In this document: positions 29,394 to 38,041 of the stretch, in pieces | Layout: the number at the start of each line of letters is the position of its first letter | Numbering within the stretch: the stretch's first letter is position 1 | Origin: an uncultured Lachnospiraceae bacterium | GTDB lineage: Bacteria > Bacillota > Clostridia > Lachnospirales > Lachnospiraceae | DNA length: 64,000 bases | Assembly: GCA_905199445.1 (NCBI GenBank) | Contig: CAJKGK010000004.1 | Span: 62,001-126,000, forward strand | Reading direction: 5' to 3' | Notes under the pieces: model-generated | What the model was told of the DNA's origin: nothing | The model's database searches: none | The model's input: the letters and a program-made list of their open reading frames with translations, nothing else | Made by a program: the position numbers and the translations under genes

Positions 29394-29434
29394 TGCACAA
29401 AATACAAACAATCCATTAACGATTTAATGCACAA

Positions 29435-31027
29435 TTACGGTTTTTGTGACATTTTTCTTTTATACTCACTTGGAGAACACCCCACATGTCTTTTAAACAA
29501 TTCCGAAAAATGTGAGAAATTTTCATACCCCAGGGTCGAAGAAACATCGCCAACGGAAATATCCCCCTGTTCCAAAAGCATTTTGGCATGTTTTATTTTC
29601 CTGGAGATTATATAATCAAGCAGTGTCATACCGGTTTCTTTTTTAAACAGCCGGGTCATATACCCAGGAGACAAATAAACCGCCTCCGCAATATCTTCCC
29701 TGCTCAGCTTTGTTTCAATATGATCCTGAATATATACCTTAATCTGCCTGATCACCTCGTTTTCCTTTTCGGCAGACTCAAAAAGCCGCCCCAAATCTTC
29801 TGCCGCCAGGCGAAGCCATGTACACGCATCTTCTACGGAGCACGAAGCCTTTTGATTGTATGCAGCCTGACGCATACAATCCATACGGGTAACAGGAATA
29901 CGGTGCGCAAACAAAAATGCCTTAATCACCTGATCAATATTCTGAATCAGATTCTCAAGTTCCTTTTTTTCTACGGATCCTGCATTTAAAAGATAAGATG
30001 TGATAAAATCCGTAAAACCGCCAAAATCGCCTTGTTCAAGAAATCGATATATTTTTTCATTAAATTCCTCAAAAGTTAGGGATACAGCGATCGTTTTTGC
30101 TTCATGGAAACTTCCGTCTACCCTGATTACCCCCTCCTGACATGTAATATTTTGGCCATCAGCCTCACAGGCCTCATCCCAGGCTGTCCCTAAAGATTCT
30201 CCGAAAACGTCACTGCTTATGTAAACCGCCAGACCGGCGCCAACTGTGTGATGGCAGGTATGAATAAATTCCGACAATTCATTTGTTGTTTCCGTCAAAG
30301 GAACATTCCCGTCTAAAATTACCCAGAAATATTTCTGATTCCAGCCGGACCGCCCTTTATTTTTCTGATGCATCAGCATTTCCCATGCAATATTGGAAAT
30401 AATATACTGCATTAATGTCCTGTTATCTTCCCACATCTGCGCCCGATCATAAATTTTTCTCACATCACAGACAAGGAGTCTGTACGGCATTTCAAAATCA
30501 TATTCAATTTTATTTTTTGAGGCAAGTGCCCAGATTTCCTCAGGACGACCTTTTAGGTCTCCCCAAAGCACCTGTTCCCAAAAATGACGTACAATAATCT
30601 CCCTGTTATTTTCCCAAAGTTCTCCCCTGCTTTTTAACAGAGCAGCCTCCTTCTCCTGGGCAATCTCCTTCACAATACGGGCAATCACTTTCGAAAAGGC
30701 CGCAAAATCAATGGGTTTGACACAATATTCTGCAACCCCCAGATGCATGGCTTCTAAGGCATAATCAAATTCTGCATGACAGGTAAGGCAGACTGCCTTT
30801 ACAGGATAGCCCTGATCTCTCACCCATTGCATCAGTTCCAGGCCGCTTTCCTGAGGCATTTCTATATCCGTCACAATGATATCAATTTTATTTTCACGAA
30901 GCACATCTTTGGCCTTACGGGCATTAAAAGCCACAAAAACCTCATCAATCCCCAGACTGTTCCAGTCAATCCGGGACCTGATCGCTCTTACCACATAAAC
31001 CTCATCATCTACAATTAATAAATTCAC
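29435..31027 (-). CDS. AraC-type response regulator (YesN-like), second two-component system
   Basis: A 530-residue regulator. The start is most likely the GTG at 31027 (MNLLIVDDEVYVVRAIRSRI), which overlaps the kinase stop as GTGA and has GGGGAGG 7 nt upstream. The receiver Asp is about residue 54 (IIVTDIEMP). The C-terminal AraC domain shows DIAEAVYLSPGYMTRLFKKE and ISVGDVSSTLGYENFSHFSE. The likely target is the sugar importer operon directly downstream. Codon overlap with the kinase gene indicates coupled translation. Confidence 0.93.
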   Translation of the reverse strand: MNLLIVDDEVYVVRAIRSRIDWNSLGIDEVFVAFNARKAKDVLRENKIDIIVTDIEMPQESGLELMQWVRDQGYPVKAVCLTCHAEFDYALEAMHLGVAEYCVKPIDFAAFSKVIARIVKEIAQEKEAALLKSRGELWENNREIIVRHFWEQVLWGDLKGRPEEIWALASKNKIEYDFEMPYRLLVCDVRKIYDRAQMWEDNRTLMQYIISNIAWEMLMHQKNKGRSGWNQKYFWVILDGNVPLTETTNELSEFIHTCHHTVGAGLAVYISSDVFGESLGTAWDEACEADGQNITCQEGVIRVDGSFHEAKTIAVSLTFEEFNEKIYRFLEQGDFGGFTDFITSYLLNAGSVEKKELENLIQNIDQVIKAFLFAHRIPVTRMDCMRQAAYNQKASCSVEDACTWLRLAAEDLGRLFESAEKENEVIRQIKVYIQDHIETKLSREDIAEAVYLSPGYMTRLFKKETGMTLLDYIISRKIKHAKMLLEQGDISVGDVSSTLGYENFSHFSELFKRHVGCSPSEYKRKMSQKP

Positions 31028-32802
31028 TGTTTTACCTCCCCGTCTTCCGGAAACCATATGGCCGTACAGGCACCGCCATCAGGATGATTGGAAATGTCAA
31101 ATCTAACCTGGCTGCCATACATATAAATAAGACGCATTCTGGCATTCCACAGTCCGGTCTGACTGCCCTGCCAGCTGACCGCAGACTCAAAACGTCTGAT
31201 AAACGCCTCAGGATAACCCCGGCCGTTATCCTGACCGCAAATCTCAATTCCTTTCTTTCCATCCCTGATCTTTCTTTGGACCGAAATCTGGATTTTTGTT
31301 TCCCTGTAAATATCAAAAGCATATTTCATCGTATTTTCCACAATCGTCTGAATCACCAGCGGCGGGATCCCAACCTGCTCCGTATCCGGTTCAATAAACT
31401 CCTGATAAACAAACGTATCTCCAAACCGTATCCGCATAATTTCAATATAATTATGAATATGCCGTATCTCCTCTTTCACGGTGACCATTCCATTTTTTGT
31501 CCGGGCAATATATCTTAAGTATTCAGATAAATATTCCACAAGCTGATGAATCAGCTGGGTATCCCCCATCTGAGCCATGGTATTAATAATATTCAGGGAA
31601 TTCAAATAAAAATGAGGCTCAATCTGAAACTGATAATACGCCATCATAATCCGATTTTTATCCAGCTCCTCCTCATAGGCTTTGATTTTCAAATTCTGAA
31701 TCTGCTGTGTCATCTGATTAAAGGCCTTCATCAGCCTTGTAAACTCCCGGTTATTATGACTCTCATCCACTCTGTATTCCAGATGGCCATGTTCGATTTG
31801 GGTGATTGCATTCTCCATTTGATTCATTGGTGCAAAAATATTTCTGCGAAGTACCCACAGCACCCACGGCATAGCCAAAATAAAAATAAGAATAATCCCT
31901 GCAGTAATCTTCCGTATAAACACATAGGGGGCCAATACTGCCGATCTGTCCACGGCTGCCATAAGACGCACATCCGACTGAGTTGAGGCTACACCGACCA
32001 TAAGGTACCTGTTATCTTCTCCGCTGAAATAATATTCCGACAAATCTCCGCTCGCATCCAGCTGAACAATACTGGCATGTTTTGGCTGCGTTAATATATG
32101 GTTATCTGCACTGGCAAAAAATACATCACTGTTAGAGGTAATTTTCCAGTTATCCGATGCAGACAGCAAAATATCCATCTGCGTCCAGGCACAAAAATAT
32201 GTATTTTTCAGCCTGAAAACATAAACCAGACAGTTTTCTCCTTCCACGTTACAGGCCTGCCATTGATTGCTGCAGGCAGCCAGCGTCTCACAATGACTTT
32301 TAATATAGTTAATAATATTTAAACGAATCCTGTAGTTATCTTCCGCCTCAGGATCAAAAGCATACACCTCAGCTCCGTTTTCAGGGGCATAAATCAGCAG
32401 CCCCTGAACAAAATCATAAGCATTAATATTGGAAGAAAGCTCTGTCTTATAATAATTGGAAGCAAAATAACATTCTTTTCTGTTATGACTCTCAAAATCC
32501 GTAATATAGTTTTCCACACTGTCCAAAAGCTGCAGCCAGGAACTGGCTTTTTTCAGCTCCGCATCAATCTGTTCCATATTTAAAGAAAGTAAATCATGCT
32601 TTGTTTCAAAAATCTCCTGCTGAATCTTTTGCATCGTAAGAAAATTCACAGCCGCCAAAGTCACAACTGAAGGAATGAGCACAACGAACAAAACCGTGAG
32701 AATTCGCCCTCTGATTGACGAAAAAAAACGCCGTCCACCTGTAGATTCTGTTTTTCTTTTCTCACCCCTGTATACCTTCATTTGATACAGCCTCCTTTTC
32801 AT
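31024..32802 (-). CDS. Membrane sensor histidine kinase (YesM-like), second two-component system
   Basis: A 592-residue kinase from the ATG at 32802, where GGGGGGGAG lies 6 nt upstream; sixteen earlier in-frame codons lack a ribosome binding site. It has an N-terminal membrane segment (about 32-55), an extracytoplasmic sensor, a second membrane segment near 300 (ITAGIILIFILAMPWVLWVL), a HAMP linker, the His_kinase domain (FQIEPHFYLNSLNIINTMAQ) and the ATPase domain (IVENTMKYAF, GQDNGRGYP). The promoter at 32840-32868 drives it together with the regulator gene. Confidence 0.93.
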   Translation of the reverse strand: MKRRLYQMKVYRGEKRKTESTGGRRFFSSIRGRILTVLFVVLIPSVVTLAAVNFLTMQKIQQEIFETKHDLLSLNMEQIDAELKKASSWLQLLDSVENYITDFESHNRKECYFASNYYKTELSSNINAYDFVQGLLIYAPENGAEVYAFDPEAEDNYRIRLNIINYIKSHCETLAACSNQWQACNVEGENCLVYVFRLKNTYFCAWTQMDILLSASDNWKITSNSDVFFASADNHILTQPKHASIVQLDASGDLSEYYFSGEDNRYLMVGVASTQSDVRLMAAVDRSAVLAPYVFIRKITAGIILIFILAMPWVLWVLRRNIFAPMNQMENAITQIEHGHLEYRVDESHNNREFTRLMKAFNQMTQQIQNLKIKAYEEELDKNRIMMAYYQFQIEPHFYLNSLNIINTMAQMGDTQLIHQLVEYLSEYLRYIARTKNGMVTVKEEIRHIHNYIEIMRIRFGDTFVYQEFIEPDTEQVGIPPLVIQTIVENTMKYAFDIYRETKIQISVQRKIRDGKKGIEICGQDNGRGYPEAFIRRFESAVSWQGSQTGLWNARMRLIYMYGSQVRFDISNHPDGGACTAIWFPEDGEVKQ

Positions 32803-32839
32803 GTGCACTCCCCCCCCAAAATATAACTTTTCATTATTT

Positions 32840-32868
32840 ATGATAATCAAAATCCTCGATTCTGTAAA
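32840..32868 (-). promoter_or_regulatory. Promoter of the second YesM/YesN pair
   Basis: Minus strand: TTTACA (32868-32863), 17-nt spacer, TATCAT (32845-32840). It lies between the upstream kinase-operon terminator and the sensor gene. Confidence 0.55.
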
Positions 32869-32875
32869 GTCAAAA

Positions 32876-32914
32876 ACGCCCCCGGGTGTTTTTTAAACAC
32901 CAAACCGGGGGCGT
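32876..32914 (-). terminator. Strong terminator of the isomerase-transketolase-kinase operon
   Basis: A 10-bp GC-rich stem ACGCCCCCGG (32876-32885) / CCGGGGGCGT (32905-32914) encloses a second 6-bp stem GTGTTT / AAACAC. On the minus strand the outer stem is followed by TTTTTGAC, a clear intrinsic terminator. Confidence 0.9.
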
Positions 32915-32951
32915 ACAAAATCAGTATTTTTATATGGCTGTTCTGGCGGTT

Positions 32952-34433
32952 TTACCTTCCCAGCGTCTGTTTGACAGCCTTGTGCCAGCCTTCAATTTTT
33001 TCATTGCGCTGTACAGCATCCATTTGCGGTGTATATTCATTATAATGCATTGTATCAAACACCGTGGCATCATAAAATCCCAGCCCCAGGCCGGCAGCAT
33101 AAGCGGCACCAATACCGGAAAGCTCTTCAAACTGAGGGATGCGCACCGGTATTTCCAGAATATCACTTTCAAACTGCATCAGATACGGATTTTTTGTAGG
33201 ACCGCCATCCACCCGCAGTTCTTTAATTTCAAGCCCTGCATCTTTTCTCATGGCATCCACAATATCATAAATCTGATAGGCAATACAATCCAGTGCGGCT
33301 TTAACCAGCTCCGGCTTTCCTGTTGTACGGCTCATGCCAACAATGGCACCTCTGGCATCACTGTCCCAATAAGGCGCACCGATTCCGGAAAATGCAGGCA
33401 CAAGATAAGTGGTGTCATCCGGATTGGCATCCATCACAAGATGATTGGCATCCGAAGACCGGTCCATAAGGTGTACATCATCCACCAGCCACTTGATCAC
33501 AGCACCGGCATAATTAATATTGCCCTCAAGCACATAATTGACCTTTCCGTTCATAGACCAGGCCAGACTGGTCACAAGACCATGCCCGGACTTGACCGGT
33601 TTTTCTCCGATATTCATCATGACCGAGGAGCCTGTGCCCAGGGTTGCTTTAATCATGCCCTTATTCAGACAGCCCTGGCCAAACAGGGCGCCATGAGAAT
33701 CCCCCAGGACCCCGTGGATCGGAATAGGCGTATCGAAATAGCCTTCAAAATCCGTATATCCAAACAGACTGTCCGAATCACACACCTGAGCCAGCATCTT
33801 TGTGCTGATTCCAAAATATCCGCACACCGTTTCACTCCACTTCAGTTCATGAATATCAAACATCTGGGTTCTTGAAGCATTGGAATAATCGGTTTTAAAC
33901 GCTTTTCCACCGGTCAGCTTAAAAACAAGCCAGCTATCCACAGTTCCTGCACATAAATCCACAGACTGTGAAAGATTTTTGCACGCTTCCACATTTTCCA
34001 GCACCCAGGCAATCTTGGCCGCACTAAAATACGGGGAAAGATTCAGGCCTGTGATATCACCGATTTCTTCTGCATGGCCTTCATCTTCAATTCTTTTGCA
34101 GATAGCCGCACCACGGGCACACTGCCACACAACCGCATTATATACCGGCTCCCCTGTGTGACGGTTCCACACAAGCGCCGTTTCTCTCTGATTGCTGATC
34201 CCCAGGCCGGCCACCTGATTTTTATCAATGCCGGCCTTATGGATCACATCCTTCACAACCTGAACCGTATTATGGTAAATTTCCATTGGGCGATGCTCGA
34301 CCCAGCCATTTTCAGAAATCAGCTGTTCATGAGGCAAATCCGCCCGTTCCAGAAGCACACCCTTTGCATCAAATAAAAGCGCCTTTGTCCCGGATGTGCT
34401 CTGATCCACCGAAATCAAATATTTACTGGACAT
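32952..34433 (-). CDS. FGGY-family carbohydrate kinase (ketose kinase candidate)
   Basis: A 493-residue FGGY kinase: ATP-binding N-terminus LISVDQSTSGTKALLFD, central NQRETALVWNRHTGEPVYNA resembling glycerol kinase, and the C-terminal signature region YLVPAFSGIGAPYWDSDARG. It should phosphorylate a polyol or ketose with ATP. Its operon mates (isomerase and two transketolase halves) point to a ketose, giving a ketose phosphate for the transketolase, rather than glycerol. It overlaps the transketolase C gene by 11 nt. Candidate substrates are apulose, xylulose or ribulose; sequence alone does not decide. Confidence 0.88.
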   Translation of the reverse strand: MSSKYLISVDQSTSGTKALLFDAKGVLLERADLPHEQLISENGWVEHRPMEIYHNTVQVVKDVIHKAGIDKNQVAGLGISNQRETALVWNRHTGEPVYNAVVWQCARGAAICKRIEDEGHAEEIGDITGLNLSPYFSAAKIAWVLENVEACKNLSQSVDLCAGTVDSWLVFKLTGGKAFKTDYSNASRTQMFDIHELKWSETVCGYFGISTKMLAQVCDSDSLFGYTDFEGYFDTPIPIHGVLGDSHGALFGQGCLNKGMIKATLGTGSSVMMNIGEKPVKSGHGLVTSLAWSMNGKVNYVLEGNINYAGAVIKWLVDDVHLMDRSSDANHLVMDANPDDTTYLVPAFSGIGAPYWDSDARGAIVGMSRTTGKPELVKAALDCIAYQIYDIVDAMRKDAGLEIKELRVDGGPTKNPYLMQFESDILEIPVRIPQFEELSGIGAAYAAGLGLGFYDATVFDTMHYNEYTPQMDAVQRNEKIEGWHKAVKQTLGR

Positions 34434-35364
34434 CCTTCATCAACTCCACTGCTGTTTTTACAAGATTTTCAGTATTTAATCCATAATAATCAAATACTTC
34501 CTGAGATTTTCCGGTAATCACCGGTGCATCCGGCAGCGAAAGATTGATCACCTTTTTCGGCTGAGTTTTGCATACAATCTGAGCAACCATGGAGCCCAGT
34601 CCGCCGATCCATGTATGTTCCTCAATGGTGATGATTGCCTTTGTTTCACTGGCAGCCTTAACCACGGCAGCTTCATCCATCGGTTTGATGCAGTACATAT
34701 CCAGCACCCTGCAGGAAATACCCATTGCCTTTAAAGCGGCAGCGGCATCTTTTGCCGGTTTAACCATCTCGCCACAGGCGATGATTGTCAGATCTGTGCC
34801 CTCGCATACGGTTGTCGCTTTGTCCATCTCAAATGGACAGTTTTCTTCTGTATAAACATCATCCACCGCATTTCTTCCCACACGGATATAGGCCGGTTTC
34901 TCATCCTTTAACAATGCCTGAGTCAGACATTTCGTCTGGAAACGGTCACTCGGGAAATAAACACGCATATTTGGTGTGGATGCCATGGTTGCGATATCCT
35001 GGTTGGAGTGATGGGTCATCCCCAGAGCGCCATAGCTGACGCCGCCGCTGATACCGATTAATTTAACGTTTGTATTGGAGTAAGCCACATCCACCTTTGC
35101 CTGTTCCATACTTCTTGTGGAGAGGAAGCAGGCCGGTGATACGGCATAAGCCTTTTTGCCGCATCTTGCAAGGCCGGCCGCCGTAGATACAAGGCTTTGT
35201 TCTGCGATTCCCATTTCCACAAACTGCTTTGGAAATTCATTGGCAAATGCCGTAAATGAACCCGAACCTCTGGAATCACTGCAAAGGGCCACAATGTCCT
35301 TGTCTTCCTTTGCCTGCTCCATCAACACTTCGCAAATGACCTGTTTGTTTGGTATTTTATTCAT
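34423..35364 (-). CDS. Transketolase, C-terminal subunit (split enzyme)
   Basis: A 313-residue protein with the transketolase pyrimidine-binding domain (FVEMGIAEQSLVSTAAGLA, with the catalytic Glu of the EQ motif) and the C-terminal transketolase domain (ITIEEHTWIGGLGSMVAQI). It forms a heteromer with the N-terminal subunit encoded just upstream, with which it overlaps by 8 nt. AAGGAGG lies 9 nt before the ATG. Split transketolases are common in anaerobes, but this pair is dedicated to a sugar operon. Confidence 0.94.
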   Translation of the reverse strand: MNKIPNKQVICEVLMEQAKEDKDIVALCSDSRGSGSFTAFANEFPKQFVEMGIAEQSLVSTAAGLARCGKKAYAVSPACFLSTRSMEQAKVDVAYSNTNVKLIGISGGVSYGALGMTHHSNQDIATMASTPNMRVYFPSDRFQTKCLTQALLKDEKPAYIRVGRNAVDDVYTEENCPFEMDKATTVCEGTDLTIIACGEMVKPAKDAAAALKAMGISCRVLDMYCIKPMDEAAVVKAASETKAIITIEEHTWIGGLGSMVAQIVCKTQPKKVINLSLPDAPVITGKSQEVFDYYGLNTENLVKTAVELMKDVQ

Positions 35365-36184
35365 TTGCCATGGCCTCCTTTTTTGTTAATTCTTCCATTG
35401 CCTGTGCATATTCTGCATCGGTAGGCACTCTGTGATGCCAGCCGACCTGATTTTCGATAAACGATACACCATAACCCTTGGTTGTGTCTGCGATAATAAC
35501 CGTTGGTTTTCCTTTGCAGGCCTTTGCCGCTGTAAATGCCTCATCCAGAGCATCGATATCATTGCCTGCCGCATGAATCACATTCCATCCAAAGCCCGCC
35601 CAGCGCTCATCCTGGCTGTCCTGAGTCATCACCTGTTCGGTTGTTCCGGAAATTTGAAGACGGTTTCTGTCTACAACAGCGGTCAGGTTATCCAGTTTAT
35701 AGTGTCCGGCAGCCATGGCACCTTCCCAGACAGAGCCTTCAGCCAGCTCACCGTCACCCATAACCACATATACACGGTTTTCGCTTTCATTCATTCTCTG
35801 TGCCAGCGCCATGCCTACACCGACAGACAGTCCATGTCCCAGAGAACCGGAATTCATCTCGATTCCCTTGATTTTATTATTGGGATGCCCGATGTATTTG
35901 GACATATACTGGGAAAATGTTTCAATATCTTCTGCCGGGAAAAAGCCTTTGTCAGCCAGCACAGAATAAAGTGCCTCAACGGAATGGCCCTTGCTCAGTA
36001 TAAAATGATCATGGTCATTGGAATCAAAATTTTCCGGAGTAATGTTCATATGCTTATTGTACAAAACATTTAAAATATCACATACACTGAAATCCCCGCC
36101 GATATGACCGGTTTTTGCCTTATAAATCATGGTGATGATGGTTTTTCTCAGCGTGTACTGTTTTGCCTTTAATGCTTCATTCAT
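35357..36184 (-). CDS. Transketolase, N-terminal subunit (split enzyme)
   Basis: A 275-residue thiamine-diphosphate-binding half: the TPP motif GDGELAEGSVWEGAMAAGHY through VVDRNRLQ, plus KGHSVEALYSVLADKGFF at the substrate side. Transketolase moves two-carbon ketol units between sugar phosphates. It overlaps the isomerase gene by 4 nt (ATGA) and the C-terminal subunit gene by 8 nt. The coupling to a FGGY kinase and an isomerase suggests a special donor ketose phosphate rather than general pentose phosphate work. Confidence 0.95.
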   Translation of the reverse strand: MNEALKAKQYTLRKTIITMIYKAKTGHIGGDFSVCDILNVLYNKHMNITPENFDSNDHDHFILSKGHSVEALYSVLADKGFFPAEDIETFSQYMSKYIGHPNNKIKGIEMNSGSLGHGLSVGVGMALAQRMNESENRVYVVMGDGELAEGSVWEGAMAAGHYKLDNLTAVVDRNRLQISGTTEQVMTQDSQDERWAGFGWNVIHAAGNDIDALDEAFTAAKACKGKPTVIIADTTKGYGVSFIENQVGWHHRVPTDAEYAQAMEELTKKEAMANE

Positions 36185-37587
36185 ACATTTTCACCTCTTA
36201 AATATGCTTTAACCTGTTCCTCGTTGTTATCATATAAATCCGGTTTCACACCAATATATTTGCATGCTTCATAAAGTACAGGCACAACATCTTTATGGAT
36301 ACCTACACAGTGATGGATATATGGGCCTTCCACAATCTTGGCTTCAAGGCGTTTCAGGTTTTCAACCTCTACCCACACATAGGTTCCCTTTGTATACGGT
36401 CCTTCCACACCCCGGGCATTGCCCAGAAGCAAAGAGTATTCACCGTTATCACCATCAAAACGGGCCAGTGTCATCAGACCATGTTTAGCCTCTGCTTCCA
36501 CAGCACCAGGATGATCAAAGGCCAGAGGATAACCGATGGTCGGCTTTTCCTTTGCCACGGAAATAGGCCATGGACCGCAGTGCTGAAGAAGCTCTCCGTT
36601 TTCATTATCCGGATGACGAACCGTCCAGTCCGCGAAGAAGCTTCTTGTATCATCCAGAGAAGCAGCCTCAACCATAAGGGCTGTAATCGCACCGTGGATA
36701 TCTGTCTCACATACAACAGGGATACCTTCCTCATTCAGCAGGGAGTTAGCCGCACATGGCATAATGCCCAGTTCCCCCTGAAGAGCATTCCAGCACTGAA
36801 TAGCAATCGCCTTACAGCCATACTTGTCAGCCAGATTTTTCATGGCAACCTTAAGTGCGGCTACATTTTCCAGTTCAGCCGGTTTAATGGCCACATTCAT
36901 ATTTTCATTCACATAATTGATGACTTCAGCAACTTTAGTTCCTTCTGCTTTGGCAGCCTTCACAGCTTCTGTAAGTTCAGGCATGGGAATGGGTGCCAGC
37001 TGAACATTAAATTTTTCCAGAAGTTCTCCTTCATTACACATGGTTGACCAGAAATCGAAAGGACGGGGTGCGATCTGGAGAATCCGGATATTTCTAAATG
37101 TTTTTACAACATTACATACTGCACAGAAATCCTTAATGCCCCGCTCAAACTCCGGATCTGTAAGACGGCAGTTTGTCATATATGTAAATGGGATACGGAA
37201 TCTTCTTAAAACCTTGCCTGTGGCAAAAAGCCCGCACTGGCTGTCACGGAGACGAATACCGTTTTCATCGGGGCGTTCATCTCTTGGGCCCCAGATCAAA
37301 ACTGGCACATTCAGCTTTTTAGCCAATCTGGCCACCTCATATTCTGTTCCGAAATTTCCATGAGGGAAGAACAGGCCATCCACTTTTTCAGCCGCAAATT
37401 TTTCCGCAATCTTTTCCATATCGGCATCGTTATATAAAAGACCTTCCTCATTAATATCTGTGATATCCACATATTCGATACCCAGTTCGTTCAAACGTTC
37501 TCTTGTAAGATTGCTGAATTTAATCGCGTCCGGCGCACTGAAAATACTTCTTCTTGTAGGCGCAAGTCCCAGTTTTACTCTTTTCAT
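36181..37587 (-). CDS. L-fucose/L-arabinose isomerase family protein
   Basis: A 468-residue protein of the FucI/AraA fold family: N-terminal Rossmann-like parts (EKVDGLFFPHGNFGTEYEVA, VPVLIWGPRDERP) and a C-terminal half with the metal-ligand-type segment PVVCETDIHGAITALMVEAA and the end HHCVGIHKDVVPVLYEACKY. The family interconverts aldoses and ketoses with Mn2+. It is the first gene of a four-gene operon with overlapping genes. TAAGGAGGAG precedes the ATG and a consensus promoter lies about 106 bp upstream. The sugar is not known; it is more distant from true FucI, which is about 590 residues. Confidence 0.82.
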   Translation of the reverse strand: MKRVKLGLAPTRRSIFSAPDAIKFSNLTRERLNELGIEYVDITDINEEGLLYNDADMEKIAEKFAAEKVDGLFFPHGNFGTEYEVARLAKKLNVPVLIWGPRDERPDENGIRLRDSQCGLFATGKVLRRFRIPFTYMTNCRLTDPEFERGIKDFCAVCNVVKTFRNIRILQIAPRPFDFWSTMCNEGELLEKFNVQLAPIPMPELTEAVKAAKAEGTKVAEVINYVNENMNVAIKPAELENVAALKVAMKNLADKYGCKAIAIQCWNALQGELGIMPCAANSLLNEEGIPVVCETDIHGAITALMVEAASLDDTRSFFADWTVRHPDNENGELLQHCGPWPISVAKEKPTIGYPLAFDHPGAVEAEAKHGLMTLARFDGDNGEYSLLLGNARGVEGPYTKGTYVWVEVENLKRLEAKIVEGPYIHHCVGIHKDVVPVLYEACKYIGVKPDLYDNNEEQVKAYLRGENV

Positions 37588-37692
37588 GAAAACTCCTCCT
37601 TAATTTTAAGAAAAGGGTATGTCAAATATAAATTCTGTTATAAATTTTTATACCCATTTTCTATATATTTTTATATTCAACTTCCTGTTTTC

Positions 37693-37721
37693 ATTATACT
37701 ATGGTTATTTTTATAAATCAA
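37693..37721 (-). promoter_or_regulatory. Promoter of the isomerase-transketolase-kinase operon
   Basis: Minus strand: TTGATT (37721-37716), 17-nt spacer, TATAAT (37698-37693), about 106 bp before the isomerase start. Confidence 0.75.
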
Positions 37722-37789
37722 CCGGTTTTATCAAATATTTTAGACAAAAATACGGCTGTTTTTTTATATAAATCCACGGAGTCAAAGCA

Positions 37790-37818
37790 TTGAAATTTTA
37801 AATTCAGTTTGTTATAAT
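37790..37818 (+). promoter_or_regulatory. Promoter of the nucleoside-hydrolase-like gene
   Basis: TTGAAA (37790-37795), 17-nt spacer, TATAAT (37813-37818). It predicts a long leader of about 215 nt before the gene at 38042. Confidence 0.7.
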
Positions 37819-38041
37819 AGGAACAGAAACCACGCAATTCAGGGTTTTATCGCACGTATATCCGCCATATCATCTTATAAAAATTTTATATGAATTTTTA
37901 TATATATAATATAAAAGTACTATTTCCAGAGTTACTGCAAATGTCCTATGAAGCACTTTGGCGGTACCGGCTATTTTTTCAAAAATATGATCGTTAAAAT
38001 CCTAAGCAATTAAATTCATGTTCAGCAGGAGGTATGCACAT

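Larger units (their letters stand above)
37588..38041. other. Divergent intergenic region between the isomerase operon and the nucleoside-hydrolase-like gene
   Basis: About 450 bp without a gene. It holds two back-to-back consensus promoters (37693-37721 minus, 37790-37818 plus) whose -35 boxes are about 70 bp apart, so a shared regulator is possible. The plus-strand leader of about 215 nt is AT-rich (for example TATATATATAATATAAAA near 37900) and shows no riboswitch that I recognise. Confidence 0.6.

Noticed and set aside
32886..33875. 329-codon plus-strand open frame opposite the FGGY kinase
   Set aside because: Antisense shadow of a well-conserved kinase; Cys/His-rich composition without known motifs.
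37819..38041. Riboswitch in the long leader of the nucleoside-hydrolase-like gene
   Set aside because: The leader is AT-rich and I recognise no conserved aptamer core or terminator/antiterminator pair.
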